A stretch of 64,000 bases of DNA, from contig NC_063257.1 in the NCBI RefSeq assembly GCF_019578655.1, positions 16,058,001-16,122,000 on the forward strand. The letters run 5' to 3'. Each line of letters begins with the position of its first letter. Position 1 is the first letter of the stretch. The position numbers and the translations under genes were made by a program. This DNA comes from Ricinus communis. Its lineage: Eukaryota; Streptophyta; Magnoliopsida; Malpighiales; Euphorbiaceae. Shown piece after piece: positions 1-11,134 of the stretch. The notes under the pieces are model-generated. The model was not told the origin of the DNA, searched no databases, and saw only the letters and a program-made list of their open reading frames with translations.

Positions 1-1196
1 TGTGCGCACTCTGTTCGAGACTCTACCGTATGCGCGATTCTTTGACATCATTGAGCCAACCTACTATGAGCTTACAATTGAGTTCCTCAGCACCTTCTTC
101 TTGCAGTAACAGATCACAAACTGGAAACAGCCTGATGTAGTCTATTTCAGACTTAGGGGAAGGGAGTTCTCAATGTCAATCCCACAATTCGGCATGCATT
201 TGGGATTATGGACTGAACAGGAGATCTCGAGGAGGAGTATCAGGGATGTCTCTACATCAACCCAATATCATACGACACCATCTGGGACTCATTGGTACTT
301 AGGCCGGAAATGTACTATCCAAGCAGGTCTAAGGCATCTAGCCTTCCGGATCATCTCCGCTATCTCCATACCCTATTAGCTTACACCATTACAGGCAGAT
401 GAGGTAGTTTTGGAGCGGTAACACAAACTGATGTCTTCATCCTCTAGGCTATGTAACATCAGAAGAAGTTAGACTTGGGATAATTGTTGGCTCGACAAGT
501 CCGATCATTTATAGTAGACGCCCAGAAGAAAATGCATGTTGTTTTGGCCTGTACGTGACTAGGTTAGCCAAGAGACTGGATGTATTCGACGATTGTCTGT
601 CAGAGCTTTCAAATATTGGTGACATGACACCACTAGGGATCTGACAGATGATCAACATGTATATAATCACGGCTACTAGACATCCATATGGTATAGAATA
701 CAGGCTTATGAACACAATAGTCAGGGAGGCTAGAGAGGCAGCGGCTAAAGGAGCCCAAGATCCGTCGGCTGGAATCCCGGATGTTAGGATTCCTAACCTA
801 GCTATAGTGTTTATGCCTCCATCTGGAGCCTCATCCTCTTATGTAGGGACATCAAGTGCTCAGATTAGTGCTTTGGCTGACCGACTAGATCGAGTCTGCG
901 ATCTGAGTTTCCAAGAGGAGACTAGGGCACAGTTTGGCGATTTGAACATTATGCTTCAGCAGCTTATGAGCGGGTTGGAGAGGCAGGCCACCCAGACAGA
1001 CTTCATAGTGGAGCAGATGAAGAAGATGATGGATGCTAGAGCACAAAATTAGCGACTCGTCGATAATATGGAGTTCGATCTGGCAGGATGCTTCACGAAC
1101 CCTGATCCACCACCGCCCCCTCCTTCAGCGACTTTTCCTGCTCCTCATCTTCCAGCAGATCCAACCAGTGAGGATACACCATCAGCAAACTCCTAG
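1..1196 (+). pseudogene. Athila env-like (ATHILA ORF-1-type) protein, 5'-truncated pseudogene
   Basis: This is the downstream part of the env-like ORF of an Athila-type element whose 5' half lies outside the window. It matches the better preserved copy at 28630-29845 almost base for base at its start. The reading is broken by TAA at 107-109, TAG replacing a Trp codon near 443, TAA replacing a Tyr codon near 481, TGA near 642 and TAG at 1050-1052. The C-terminal part, about residues encoded by 650-1196, is best preserved: a charged coiled-coil-like stretch, then a proline-rich tail ending at the TAG at 1194-1196. A short in-frame block present in the other copy near 29540-29570 is missing around 903. 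The function of this plant env-like family is unknown; no envelope function is claimed. Confidence 0.85.
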
Positions 1197-1433
1197 TAGA
1201 AAAAAAATTATGCTACTTTTCTTTTTCCTTTTTCTTTTTATTTTCTTTTCTTTATTTTATTTTATTTTATTTTCTTGCTTTTTGAATGCTTAATTTTATG
1301 TTATTTCCTTTCATTTTTCCTTTTATGTTAAGTTATTTTAGTAGAAAATTATGCTTTCCCATTTTGAAAACTAAGCATGATCTTCAAAAACTATGATGTG
1401 CGAGTCATATGCTTACCCAATTTTAATCTTTCT

Positions 1434-1470
1434 AACACTGTGGATAGTGTTATACTTAAGTGTGGGGTGG
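1434..1470 (+). promoter_or_regulatory. Internal PPT-like module (hairpin + AAGTGTGGGG)
   Basis: AACACT and AGTGTT form a stem around a loop holding TGGA. Eight bases further comes AAGTGTGGGGTGGG, the same word that forms the PPT directly before the 3' LTR at 2899. It lies about 240 bases after the env-like stop. It may be a second plus-strand primer site (central PPT); that is inference. Confidence 0.55.
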
Positions 1471-2869
1471 GTCTCCCTTAATTGTTTAAAAGCAATGATA
1501 ATGGACCATGCTTAGGATGTTAGGACCTAGGTTTTGCATGACATTCAAGTTTCATTTATTCTTTCGTAATTAATGACTTAATTCACACACTAGTACTTGA
1601 TTGTCCCTCTTTATCTTCTGTTCTTGAAAGCAATTTTACTATATTCAACATGTCAATTTGGCTGGGTTAAACTGGTGTTACTTGAGTTCCTTGCGAATTT
1701 ACAACCTTTGACTGTGAACTCTGATTATGTCAACCTCGTATTCAATTTAATTGATGATTCAATTGATAAGTCTGGAAACTAATTGCAAATTTTAGCCACT
1801 TCAAATGTGAGTCTTTGAAGCAAAAATTTGAGCATCCATTACACATTATGCTCATGAATTTTCTTGATTGAGTGTGCATTGTACTTACTTTCATTTCTAG
1901 AACTTGCTCTGTAATGCTTGTTGCGGTTACATGAATTTTTGAATACCATAAGATGATTTGGGCAACTTAGGATTTCACCACATCTGGCCAAAAGCCTACC
2001 CTCTGTTTCCATTAGTCAGCTAGTTTGAGTCGTAACCTTTTCTTTATAATTTACACCTAATCACTACACATACACCATTCTTTACATTTGTCTTTCCTTT
2101 CACCCTGTATACTGAGTAATTATGTGTTATGTTTTTGGAATCATAGTGCTTGACATTGTTTTTAATTCACTTAATTTTTTAAGTCATTCTTTGATGCTCC
2201 TTTCAATCCGAAATTGAATATTCATTCTTCTTATTTATGTCAATAACCACAGCAGCCCCTACATAAGCTGCTGTAATATATATACATAGTATATATATAA
2301 AAAAAAGAAGAAAAAAAATTATTACTTACTTCTTAGCTTTTAGCTCTTCTGAATCTAACTCTTGTGAGCATCCTTTACTTCAAATAAGGCTTAGTAAATA
2401 CTTTTATTGTTTAGCACTCAGTTCCTGAAGCATTCAGTTCAATTAAGTGCATAATTTTTCAGTATACTTTACACTTCTATCCAAATATTCGTACATTTAC
2501 CTCAGCCTCATTACAACCCTTGAAAAGACCCTTTGATTTTAGTATTCAATTATTGGTAGTAGCGAAGATGAGATTTATAAGCAAGCTTATGGTAAACAGG
2601 TTTTATGCAGTTGTATTGAAAGAATTTTCTTATTTACCTATAAACATTGTGAGTGATTTGAGAGATTCCTGTGAGGCAATGGTTCTTAGTCTTTAATGCT
2701 GATTTGTTATGTAAGTTGTGTTTCGAGATGATATCATTATAGTTCTTTCTTAAAGGTGTATAACTTGTTAGTTACTTGAGTTTCATTCTTTATATGTTGA
2801 ATAGGGTTGAGTTGTGAACTTTAGCATGGATTCTGAGGGGTGATTGTTGCCTGTGCATGTATTGAGTTA

Positions 2870-2912
2870 TTGATTGCTTGAGGACAAGAAAAAGCTTAAG
2901 TGTGGGGTGATT
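2870..2912 (+). promoter_or_regulatory. 3' polypurine tract module
   Basis: CTTG-AGGA-CAAG forms a short hairpin, followed by AAGTGTGGGGTGATT directly against the LTR start TGATAAGC. Position next to the LTR identifies it as the plus-strand primer region. Confidence 0.75.
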
Positions 2913-4387
2913 TGATAAGCATCATATTACACATATTTACATGCCTAATTGTTTACATTCTTGTGCATAATTATCTCGTTTTATGCTAGAATCACCTGTC
3001 TTTCGGTTCCTTTCACATTTCAAGTCATTATCGAAGGACACTGTCAGTAATCGAGGGAAATATGCACAATTACGGACTAGAATCCATCAAATTGAGCAAG
3101 AACTAGCATTCTAAGGGTTGAGCACGACCTGGACTCCGGCCATGCTGAATTGTCAAGAAGCTGCCCCTAGAAGTGCCATTTTGGCACGGTTTCCATAGCC
3201 ATCACGGCCTCCACCACAGCCCGTGGTAGGTCAGCACCGGCTTGGGCACAGCTTGTAAGAGGTCAACACAACTGAATGTGCAGGTTCAGCACGGTGTGGA
3301 CTCCGCCCATGCTGACTAGCACAGGCTTGACCACAGCCGTGCTGAAGGGACTGTATAGGCAAAAATGAATTGGTGAATGAGGGTTCGATTTTCTGACTTG
3401 ATTTTCAATATACACACTCAATTCATTTATTTCTAGACCTTAATTGTCGACTTTGGGAGATCAATTTCATCAATTGAAGAAAGGATTACACCTGTTTCAA
3501 CATCGATTTGAAGATCAAGACAAGATTTAGGAGCATTCAAGAGGCAAATTAGGGTTTGATATTTTGAATTGGAAAATTAGGGTTTCTCATCCTACTTGAA
3601 AGAGTATGGTGTACATGCCTTTAATTTACTTTTCTGATTTTAATTCTTATTTTGTGATGCTTATTAGTATGAGTAGCTAAATTGTTGAACCCAATTGGGG
3701 TTCCTATGTTTGTGGATTAAACTTAATGTTATGAGATTTTGATTGTCAATTCTTGATTCTTTTTTCTTTTATTATTAATAAGAAATCACTTTATTCATGA
3801 GACGTTGTGAATGGTGGAATTTAGATTGCTTAATATAATTGAGAGATTCGTTTAGTAATCAAAAAACTGAATAGCAAGAACTGGTTAATAATCACTTTGT
3901 GATAAGGGTAATTGACTAGCCGGATTAAGAATTAACAAAGCTTAATAGAGGCAGGTTAGACCTTAATGCTAATCAAATAATCGATCGTTAGGAAGAGATT
4001 CCAACTTTAGGTTATTAGGTTTAGGAATTCGGTTATCTCGAGAGGGAGACCGAATTCAGTTAAGACTTCATCCACGGGTAATTGCAATTGATAATCAATT
4101 TAATTTCTATCTTTACAAAAATCCAATTAACTTAGGTCCCCTAGGGTTTGCTTTTCCTTCAAGAATTTTCCTAAATCCTTTCAGATAATTTGATATTTAA
4201 TTACTTGTTTGCCCATAATTTATCATAAAATAATACTTCATTGATTTCTTTAGGTTAAATAACATAAGACGCTACAATAGGTCTAGGTTCACCCTTTCCG
4301 AGAATACGACCTTGATACTCACCATTTGTGTTAGTCTGCATCGATAGGTTCACTGCCTTAGATTGTAGCTACGTAAATAGCTTATCA
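2913..4387 (+). repeat. Athila-type 3' LTR (TGATAAGC family)
   Basis: The LTR starts TGATAAGC and ends CTTATCA, with standard TG/CA ends and a length of 1475 bases. It aligns along its length with the LTRs at 20239-21704 and 31485-32949. It holds the GC-rich palindrome block (about 3120-3350), a weak TATA-like TGTATAGGC near 3352, and the U5 end that reads into the conserved ACTGCATCGATAGGTTCACTG-type segment. The 5 bases after it are AGTCC; the matching copy would lie outside the window. Confidence 0.9.
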
Positions 4388-4606
4388 AGTCCTACCCCAG
4401 CTAGGAATCCTAATCCAACTATGATTGTAGACGAGCCACTCAAATATGATGGACTAATGACTAGAGCTCGCATGAAGAAGTTCAAGGATGCTTTAGGAGT
4501 GTTCGTAAAGCAAGAGTTGAAGCTTGGGTTGGAGATCCAAAGTCCAAGTGAGATTGAGCTTAATCAAGACAATGAGCCCGATACTCTAATCAACTTAATT
4601 TAATAA
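4388..4606 (+). pseudogene. 3' coding tail of a gypsy element (TRARxKKFKDAL motif)
   Basis: Beyond the Athila LTR an open frame continues to the TAA at 4601-4603. It contains MTRARMKKFKDALG, a short basic motif I associate with the tail regions of plant Ty3/gypsy polyproteins or their neighbouring ORFs. The upstream part is absent, presumably displaced by the Athila insertion at 4387/4388. Assignment is by motif only. Confidence 0.45.
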
Positions 4607-5201
4607 ATGGAGGCTTGAACAAGTCAAAATAGCCCAAAGTAAACTAGTCAAGCTATTTGGAGTCAAATACTCAAGAATGGGTTGCTTATTACATGTTACT
4701 TAAGCCCAAAAGTCATGTTTATTATATGGACTAAGTTGGATGAATTTTAGGAGTATTTACTCATTTAAAGGAGCCTTTTAATAGTTAGGAGTCTTGTTTT
4801 AAGTTATCTTTTTAGTTTAGAAGTTCTATTCCTAATCTTATTGTTATTTACTTTCTTATCATTATAGAATTAGGGTTTTTAAGGCCTATATAAGTTAGTA
4901 CAAATTTCTATGTAAATGGAGTTGTTGAATATTGATTATTTTGGAGTAATTCTCTTCTTTTGTTCTTTATGAACTTGGTGAACTTATCAAGTGAAGGCTT
5001 GTTATCTTACAAACTTAGTTTAATCTAAACTTTTGCTTATATTAAATAACCTTTAATTCCTTATAATTAAGGTTCTTAAGTACAAGTTATTTAAGGGTCT
5101 TGTTGGAAGTTAGAGTTTCTTTGCTCGATTAGGTGAACGATCCTTGGTGAAGACATCAACATTAAATAAAGGTTTGGCATAAGTAAGCCATGTTCGTATC
5201 A
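4607..5201 (+). repeat. Probable LTR remnant of a second gypsy (chromovirus-like) family
   Basis: Non-coding sequence with a TATA box in GGCCTATATAAGT near 4887 and an end resembling plant gypsy LTRs (GATCCTTGGTGAAGACATC near 5140, then TTCGTATCA at 5193-5201). The left boundary is a guess (first TG after the ORF stop). No second LTR or target duplication was found. Confidence 0.4.
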
Positions 5202-5205
5202 TTAA

Positions 5206-6133
5206 TGATATGAAACCTCCATAAATAAGCTTGAGAACACCTTTTGAATTGCAGACCCTTAACACATTAACATGAAAACACCAAGAACCAATTTGGTTCA
5301 ACCCCTAAGAAAGGTTAGAAAATATATTACTTAGAAAGATGATCAAGAACTAGAATTTAGAAAACTTGTTTCTAATTCCAATTTTGAAATACTCCATAAG
5401 AAGATGATCAATCTACTTCAATGTTTCTTAAATGTGCATTCTACATAAGAACACAAAGACAAAGTAGATAGTTTGAGGGTTTAATAACCAATTATCATTC
5501 AAATTCAACTTCAACTTTACATCAAAATTCGTACTAGCCTTATATATGCTTTAGAAAACTCTAAATCTTAAATAATAAGGATTTGCATCTCATATAGGAT
5601 AAAGATAACCTTCCTAACTAAAAGAGATACCTTAAACAAAGTCCTAATTAGATTAAAGTACATATGTGGCCATCTAAAATCCTAATTAGGTTAAAATACA
5701 TAAGTCATGTAGATGAACCTCACAACATAAGCCAAGATAGGCCCAAAGTCTTCATATGCTCCAATTCAGCTTCTTTGGTCTTCTTAAGCTAATTAGATTT
5801 ATTCAAGCCCAATATACTGAATTAGATTAATATTCTTTGAACATAAATCCAATTATTCAAGCCTTGATGTATCCTCAGCCCAAATGTCTTAGATAAACTC
5901 ATTGACTTGTAATTTGAATTGGACTAAGACTCCTAGTTGAAATACGATTCCTAGTTGAATTAGGATTCCTTTCATTGCTTGAACTCCTAATATCATCAGG
6001 ACTCCTTGCTTAACTCGGATTTCTAGTTGAGTTAGGACTCCTTATTGGATTAGGATTCCTTAAGCTAGTAGGATTTGTATCATCAAGGCTCCTTGTTGGA
6101 GTAGGATTCCTTGTGCTAGTTTGGTTTATATCA
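5206..6133 (-). repeat. 3' LTR of the minus-strand gag-pro element
   Basis: On the minus strand it starts TGATATAAACC and ends TTTCATATCA. It aligns with 7548-8437. A TATA-like CATATATAAGGC lies near 5540-5553. The U3 start (about 5925-6133) is an array of AGGATTCCT-like words, discussed as a finding. Confidence 0.85.
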
Positions 6134-6409
6134 TTCTCCCTTTTTTTGAAAAGATTCGTCCTCGAATCTTGCCCGAATATTATGAAGAAGCAAATATATA
6201 ATCTCAAAGAATAATACTAAATCATTATCAACCTGCAAATCTTTCATAAAAGTTTTTAGAGGAACTTTAAAACAAATAATACTTTCAATGCGAATAAACT
6301 CAACTTGTTCAATTGGCTTAATGGCATCAAGCAAAACATCTTCATTCTTTACTAGCTCAATTTTTGCTGCATCTTCAATAATGATTTCTTCATCTTGGGT
6401 TTCGCTCAA
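6131..6409 (-). CDS. Acidic tail ORF before the PPT of the gag-pro element
   Basis: A 92-codon frame on the minus strand ends a few bases before the LTR, with an acidic beginning (DEEIIIEDAAKIELVK) and an end RARFEDESFQKKGE. A RxxFEDESF-like end just before the LTR is something I associate with the ends of plant gypsy polyproteins. An upstream stop separates it from the lysine-rich region and protease, so it is probably the relic end of a once longer ORF. Its own function is unknown. Confidence 0.5.
   Translation of the reverse strand: MSETQDEEIIIEDAAKIELVKNEDVLLDAIKPIEQVEFIRIESIICFKVPLKTFMKDLQVDNDLVLFFEIIYLLLHNIRARFEDESFQKKGE
6134..6148 (-). promoter_or_regulatory. Polypurine tract of the gag-pro element
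   Basis: On the minus strand seven A residues are followed by GGGAGAA, directly before the LTR start TGATATAAACC. It is a typical plus-strand primer and one of the two marks fixing the element's orientation. Confidence 0.75.
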
Positions 6410-6616
6410 AAGTTACAAAATATTATCTCTTTCACCATCTTCATTCATCATGCCTTTAGAATCTTTATTGACTTCAGTATAGCATTGCAACTCCTCTGCA
6501 TCATCAATCTTTTTCTTTTCACTCTTCTAAACAGTCTTTTTATTTTCACTCTCTAAAGCACTCTTTTTATTTTTCATCTCTTTCTTTTCAGCCTCTACTC
6601 TTATTTTTTCCATTTT

Positions 6617-7120
6617 TTATTGGTCTTCATACACTTCTTTTGCTGAAAGTGGTGTAAGTATAGTCTTTCTTCCATCCTTGGTAAATGAATACCTATTGAG
6701 GTACCCATCATGCATCGCCCTCTTACCAAATTGCCATGGTCTTCCAAGCAAAATATCACTAGCATGCATAAGTACTACATCGCACAACACCTCATCATGA
6801 TATTTACTAATAGAAAAGAAAATAATTACTTACTGGTTTACCTTAACATCACCACAATCATTAAGGGATGAATCGAAAAAGAAATCTTTATTGGTTCTAC
6901 CTCCTATCAAAGGAGACAATGGAAATAAGGAGCTGCTATTGAATCAGGAGAAGGGCCATTGAAGCTTATATGAACATGGGTGTGGTATGGTAGGCAGCTC
7001 CAATCTACTAATCAAGAGAGTACTTACAATATTAGTACAACTCCCACTATTAATAATCACATTACACGCCTTGCCTTATACATGACATCTTGTGTGAAAT
7101 AAGTTGTCCTTTTGTTGCTC
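6617..7120 (-). pseudogene. gypsy retropepsin (protease) fragment
   Basis: On the minus strand, CNVIINSGSCTNIVST corresponds to the active-site loop of gypsy aspartic proteases, with NSGS where D[ST]GS is expected, so the catalytic Asp codon appears changed to Asn. It is followed by LLISRLELPTIPHPCSYKL and, further on, HASDILLGRPWQF, the conserved substrate-side motif LLGRPW. The upstream DNLFHTRCHV is interrupted by TAA (7076-7078) where family members have Gln. The fragment ends at TAA 6617-6619. With Asn at the catalytic position it should be inactive. Confidence 0.75.
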
Positions 7121-7529
7121 ATGGCAATCTTTTTGATAATACATCTCTCACACACAACTCACGTATTTAACACTTAAAATAAATCAGAATTAAAATGACA
7201 TGACAAGTAGAAGACAAAACCAGACTTAATGAACAAGATTAAGCCTAAACACAATAAAACATATAAGAACAAGATGTAATGAAGAATTACTATATTGATG
7301 AAAAAATAAATAAAAAAAAGCTAAAATTAAATCACCAAAACAAATAACTTTTCTTAGATTTTTTTTATGATAACTAACAAAGATCGAATTTGACTTGATA
7401 GAAAATATATTCAAAATAAAAGACAAACAAAGGACAATAATACAAACCGAATTAAGAGAAAGAATAAAAAAAACACAAGAAATCAGAATTATTAATAAAA
7501 ATATGAAAGGATAAAACTTGATCTAGAGC

Positions 7530-7547
7530 TAAAGCTCTGATATCAAA
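7530..7547 (-). promoter_or_regulatory. Primer-binding site, initiator Met tRNA type (degenerate)
   Basis: On the minus strand the LTR end TATCA is followed by TTTGATATCAGAGCTTT. GATATCAGAGC differs from the common plant PBS GGTATCAGAGC by one base. Confidence 0.7.
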
Positions 7548-8437
7548 TGATATAGAACCTCCATAAATAAGCTTGATAACCTCTTTTGAATTGCGGACCC
7601 CAACACATTAACATGAAAACCTCAAGAACTAATTCGGTTCAACCCTTAAAAAAGGTTAAAAAATAGATTACTTAGAAAGATGATCAAAAATTAGAATTTA
7701 GAAAACTTGTTCCTCAATCCCAATTTTTCGAAACACTCCATAAGAAAATGATCAATCTACTTGAATGTTTCTTAAGCATGCATTCCACACAAGAACACAA
7801 AGACAAAGCAAACAACTTTAAGGTTTAATAACCAATTATCATTCAAATTCAACTTCAACTTTACATCATAATTCGTACTAGCCTTATATAGGCCTTAGAA
7901 AAGCATAAATCTTAACTAATAAGGATTTATATCTCATGTAGGATAAAAATAACCTTCCTAACTAAAAGAGATAACTTAAACAAAGTTCTAATTAGGTTAA
8001 AGTACATGTCTTGCCACCCAAAATAAGCCATAAGATCCTAATTTACATAAGTCATGTAGATGGGCCTCATATAACATAAGCCAAGTTACACCTAAAGTCT
8101 TCATATGCTCCAATTCAACTTCTTTGATCTTTTTAAGCCCAATTAAATTCATTCAAGCCCAATAAACTAAATTAGATTAACGAGCATTGACTTAAATCCA
8201 ATTCTTAAGCCTTGATGTATCCTTAGCCCGAATGTCCTAGTTAAATTGGGATTCCTAGTTTAATTATGATTCCTTTTATTACTTGAACTCCTATTATCAT
8301 AATGACTCCTTGTTAAATTAGGATTCCCAGTTGAGTCAGGACTCCGTATTAGATTAGGATTCTTTGAGCTAGTAGGATTTGCACCATCAAGATTACTTAT
8401 TGGAATAGGATTCGTTGTGCTAGTTTGATTCATATCA
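7548..8437 (-). repeat. 5' LTR of the minus-strand gag-pro element
   Basis: It pairs with 5206-6133. On the minus strand it starts TGATATGAATC and ends TTCTATATCA. It shares the AGGATTCCT-type word array in its U3 (about 8225-8437). Scattered small differences from its partner suggest an old insertion. Confidence 0.85.
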
Positions 8438-10990
8438 GCACCTTAAGTTATAGGAATAAATTCACTATTTTTAAATTAATATGGCGACAGACTAATCAAT
8501 TAAGTGTTTTAACTAATTAAGTATAATTGAATATTTCAATATCCATTTATTCTCATAGTATAACATATATTTCGGTTAACAATTATTAATTAATTAATCA
8601 AATTAATAAACTAATTACTAGTTAACAAAAGAAAGACTAAATATTTTTATTTGTGTTTTCTTTTTCTTTCTCTCTTATTTAGTATGCAATTTTGTAGTTT
8701 CATATTTATATAATCAATGTTTCTTATTCTTCATAATATGATTCATTTCTTATTCACATTTATAATAAATGTGATTGATAAATTTATAATTAATTGAACT
8801 CTTTACAAACTATACCTAAGTAATAAGTTAATAATAATTTAATTTTTATAATAATAGAATTACTAATGGATTATCTTCATATATAATTCTATATTGATTA
8901 ATAGAATCATTAACTCATAAAAGTGTTTGTATTGAGATATGATTATTCCTTTTTATTTTTAAATTATAAATAAACTCTTAAGTTATTGTATTTTATTTTA
9001 ATTTTCAACTTTTGACATAACAAACAGATTTATAAACATAATAAATATTTTTTTCTAAGTTGATATTTTTATAATTAAACATGTTAATAAATATATATCG
9101 AATTTATTTGATAGCTTGAAGCTATGCTATTAATATAAACATATTGAGTTGCATTTCATGTTTTGAAATTGTACTATAATGATAATTATTTTTGTAATTG
9201 GAATGTGATTATATATTATATTGTCAAATCACTTATAATATGCTCAAATTAATTCTTATAAATCATTTATATAGTATATCACATGTGATATAAGTTTAAT
9301 GAATATGTATTTTATTCAATAAGAATATCAAGACTTATTATGAAACATTTATTTTATTTTAAAATTTAAAACTTATTTATATAATCATCTAATCTATTAA
9401 TATTTTTATCATATCTTTTGATGTAAAATTATTTATTATTTATTTAATAATTTAATAATGTCACTATTATTAAAATAAACCGGTTATTGGGCGGATATCT
9501 ATCTAGCGTAAGTTGAAAGAATGTGGCTTTTAAAAAATAGAGAAGAAAAATATATTCTAAAAAGTTATTCTTTTCATCCTTAAAATTATAGAGAAAAAAT
9601 AATAGCTCTTGAAAAGTTTTAAAAGATAAAAATAAATTAGAAAGTCTATTGAAATTTTAATTTTTAAAAATACTTTCTATAATAAAAGTAATATACTTTA
9701 AAAATTTGTACAAAATGCTTTTATTATTCCTTTTGTTATTTAGATAATTGCAATATATATATATATATATATATATTAAATAGTGAGACTTAAATTTTTG
9801 ATATATGTACTTAATTTTTGACACATAAAATATTTATTTTGACATGTGTATCTATTTTTGATAGAAATATAAATTTATGTGTAATTTTATAATTTTTAAT
9901 ATTAATTTATTGATTAATAAGTTATATTTCTAATTAGACACCGGCTCAAATCCTAAAAAATAATATATTAATTATATTTAGTATTATATTAACTAATGAA
10001 TAGTTTTCTAATCAAATAATGATACTAATTATATTAAATAGTGAAACTTAAATTTTTGATATATGTACTTAATTTTTGACACATAAAATATTTATTTTGA
10101 CATGTGTATCTATTTTTGACAGAGATATAAATTTATGTATAATTTTATAATTTTTATATTAATTTATTGATTAATAAGTTATATTTCTAATTAGACACCG
10201 ACTTAAATTCTAAAAAATAATATATTAATTATATTTAGTATTATATTAACTAATAAATAGTTTTCTAATCAAATAATGATACTAATTTTATCGTAAGAAA
10301 TAATATATTAATTGTATTTTAATATTATAAATTAACTAATAAAAATAATATCTTAAATTATATTTATTATATTCAATAATAGATTAAGTTTTTATTATAT
10401 AATAAGTTTTTAATTCTATAAATAATAATAAATATTATTTTGAAAGTATTATCTTATATAATATTAAATTAATTAATTAATATTTTTAAATAATTTTATA
10501 TTATTATATTAATAAAATTTTAAAAAATATTAAGAAAGATATTTAAAAATAATTAGTTTGCTATTATTTTTTAAAATATTATAAATTAATATAAAATATT
10601 AAAAATTTTATTAAATTATATCTATAAACTTTTTTTATAATTGAATTAATAATAACGACCGTATAATGCACGAGTAAATAAGCAGTTAATTAAGCAGAAG
10701 GAAAATATTAGAAAATGAGAGGAGAATTGATGAAATTATTAAGAGAAAAGTTGAAATTTGAAAAAAATTATAATTTTATTTACAGGATAAATAAAAATTT
10801 TCGAAGAGCAACTCAAAATCGTATAAAAGAAAATGGAGAAAAATGTAACAGCATAAGAAAAAGGAGAAAAGAAATAAATGGTCGTAATTCCCTCCTGAGT
10901 TTTCCGTAATTATGTCATACTTTAAATTTTTTTGGCACTTCAATTTAAAAAGCTTACACTCCTCCAATTGCCCGCCAAAAAAACGACAAG
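8438..10990. other. Very AT-rich intergenic DNA upstream of the DFO-like gene
   Basis: No coding region is supported here; stops are frequent in all frames. It contains an (AT)n run at about 9752-9775 and a two-copy tandem duplication (9775-10288). The last 300 bases (10690-10990) should hold the promoter of the gene starting at 10994, but no clear TATA or other motif stands out from the AT background. Confidence 0.6.
9775..10288. repeat. Tandem duplication, 258-base period, two copies
   Basis: The unit beginning ATTAAATAGTGAGACTT at 9775 recurs at 10033 as ATTAAATAGTGAAACTT, and both run through TTAGACACCG and end near AATGATACTAATT. The copies differ by only a few substitutions and small indels, so the duplication is relatively recent. 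It directly abuts an (AT)n tract, a plausible slippage point. Confidence 0.9.
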
Positions 10991-10993
10991 AAA

Positions 10994-11103
10994 ATGTCAT
11001 TCGCACAGTCAGTCTCCCTCTTCTGCTCCGAAATCAACAACCGGAGGTTCACTATCTCACACTCCAATTCTTCAATTTAGATCATTAACCCTTCGAGAAT
11101 GAC

Positions 11104-11134
<31 letters not shown>

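Larger units (their letters stand above)
1197..2912 (+). other. Athila 3' untranslated region
   Basis: There is no gene here. The stretch links the env-like stop to the 3' LTR. It starts with a long pyrimidine-rich tract (1206-1275), then has the internal hairpin plus AAGTGTGGGG module (1434-1470), a conserved TATATA-rich palindrome (2251-2300) and the terminal PPT module (2870-2912). The order repeats at 29846-31484 and, on the minus strand, at 41391-42568 plus 48357-48887, so it is a conserved part of the element and not random sequence. Confidence 0.8.
5206..8437 (-). mobile_element. Non-autonomous gag-pro gypsy element
   Basis: Two direct repeats (5206-6133, 928 bases; 7548-8437, 890 bases) with TGATAT...ATATCA ends flank 1.4 kb. 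Orientation is minus: on that strand a primer-binding site resembling TGGTATCAGAGC (initiator Met tRNA) lies just inside the 7548 LTR, and a purine run of A7 then GGGAGAA abuts the other. The inside has a retropepsin fragment, a lysine-rich stretch and a short tail ORF; reverse transcriptase, RNase H and integrase are absent. It would have needed enzymes from another element. The flanking 5-mers (ATTAA left, GCACC right) do not match, so an end was altered or the target duplication has decayed. Confidence 0.85.

Noticed and set aside
5201..8442. Target duplication for the minus-strand gag-pro element
   Set aside because: ATTAA on the left and GCACC on the right do not match, and shifting the ends by a few bases does not help.
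10715..10909. 64-codon open frame just before the DFO-like gene
   Set aside because: It is lysine-rich only because the region is A-rich; no motif, and it ends before the true start with no sign of splicing into it.
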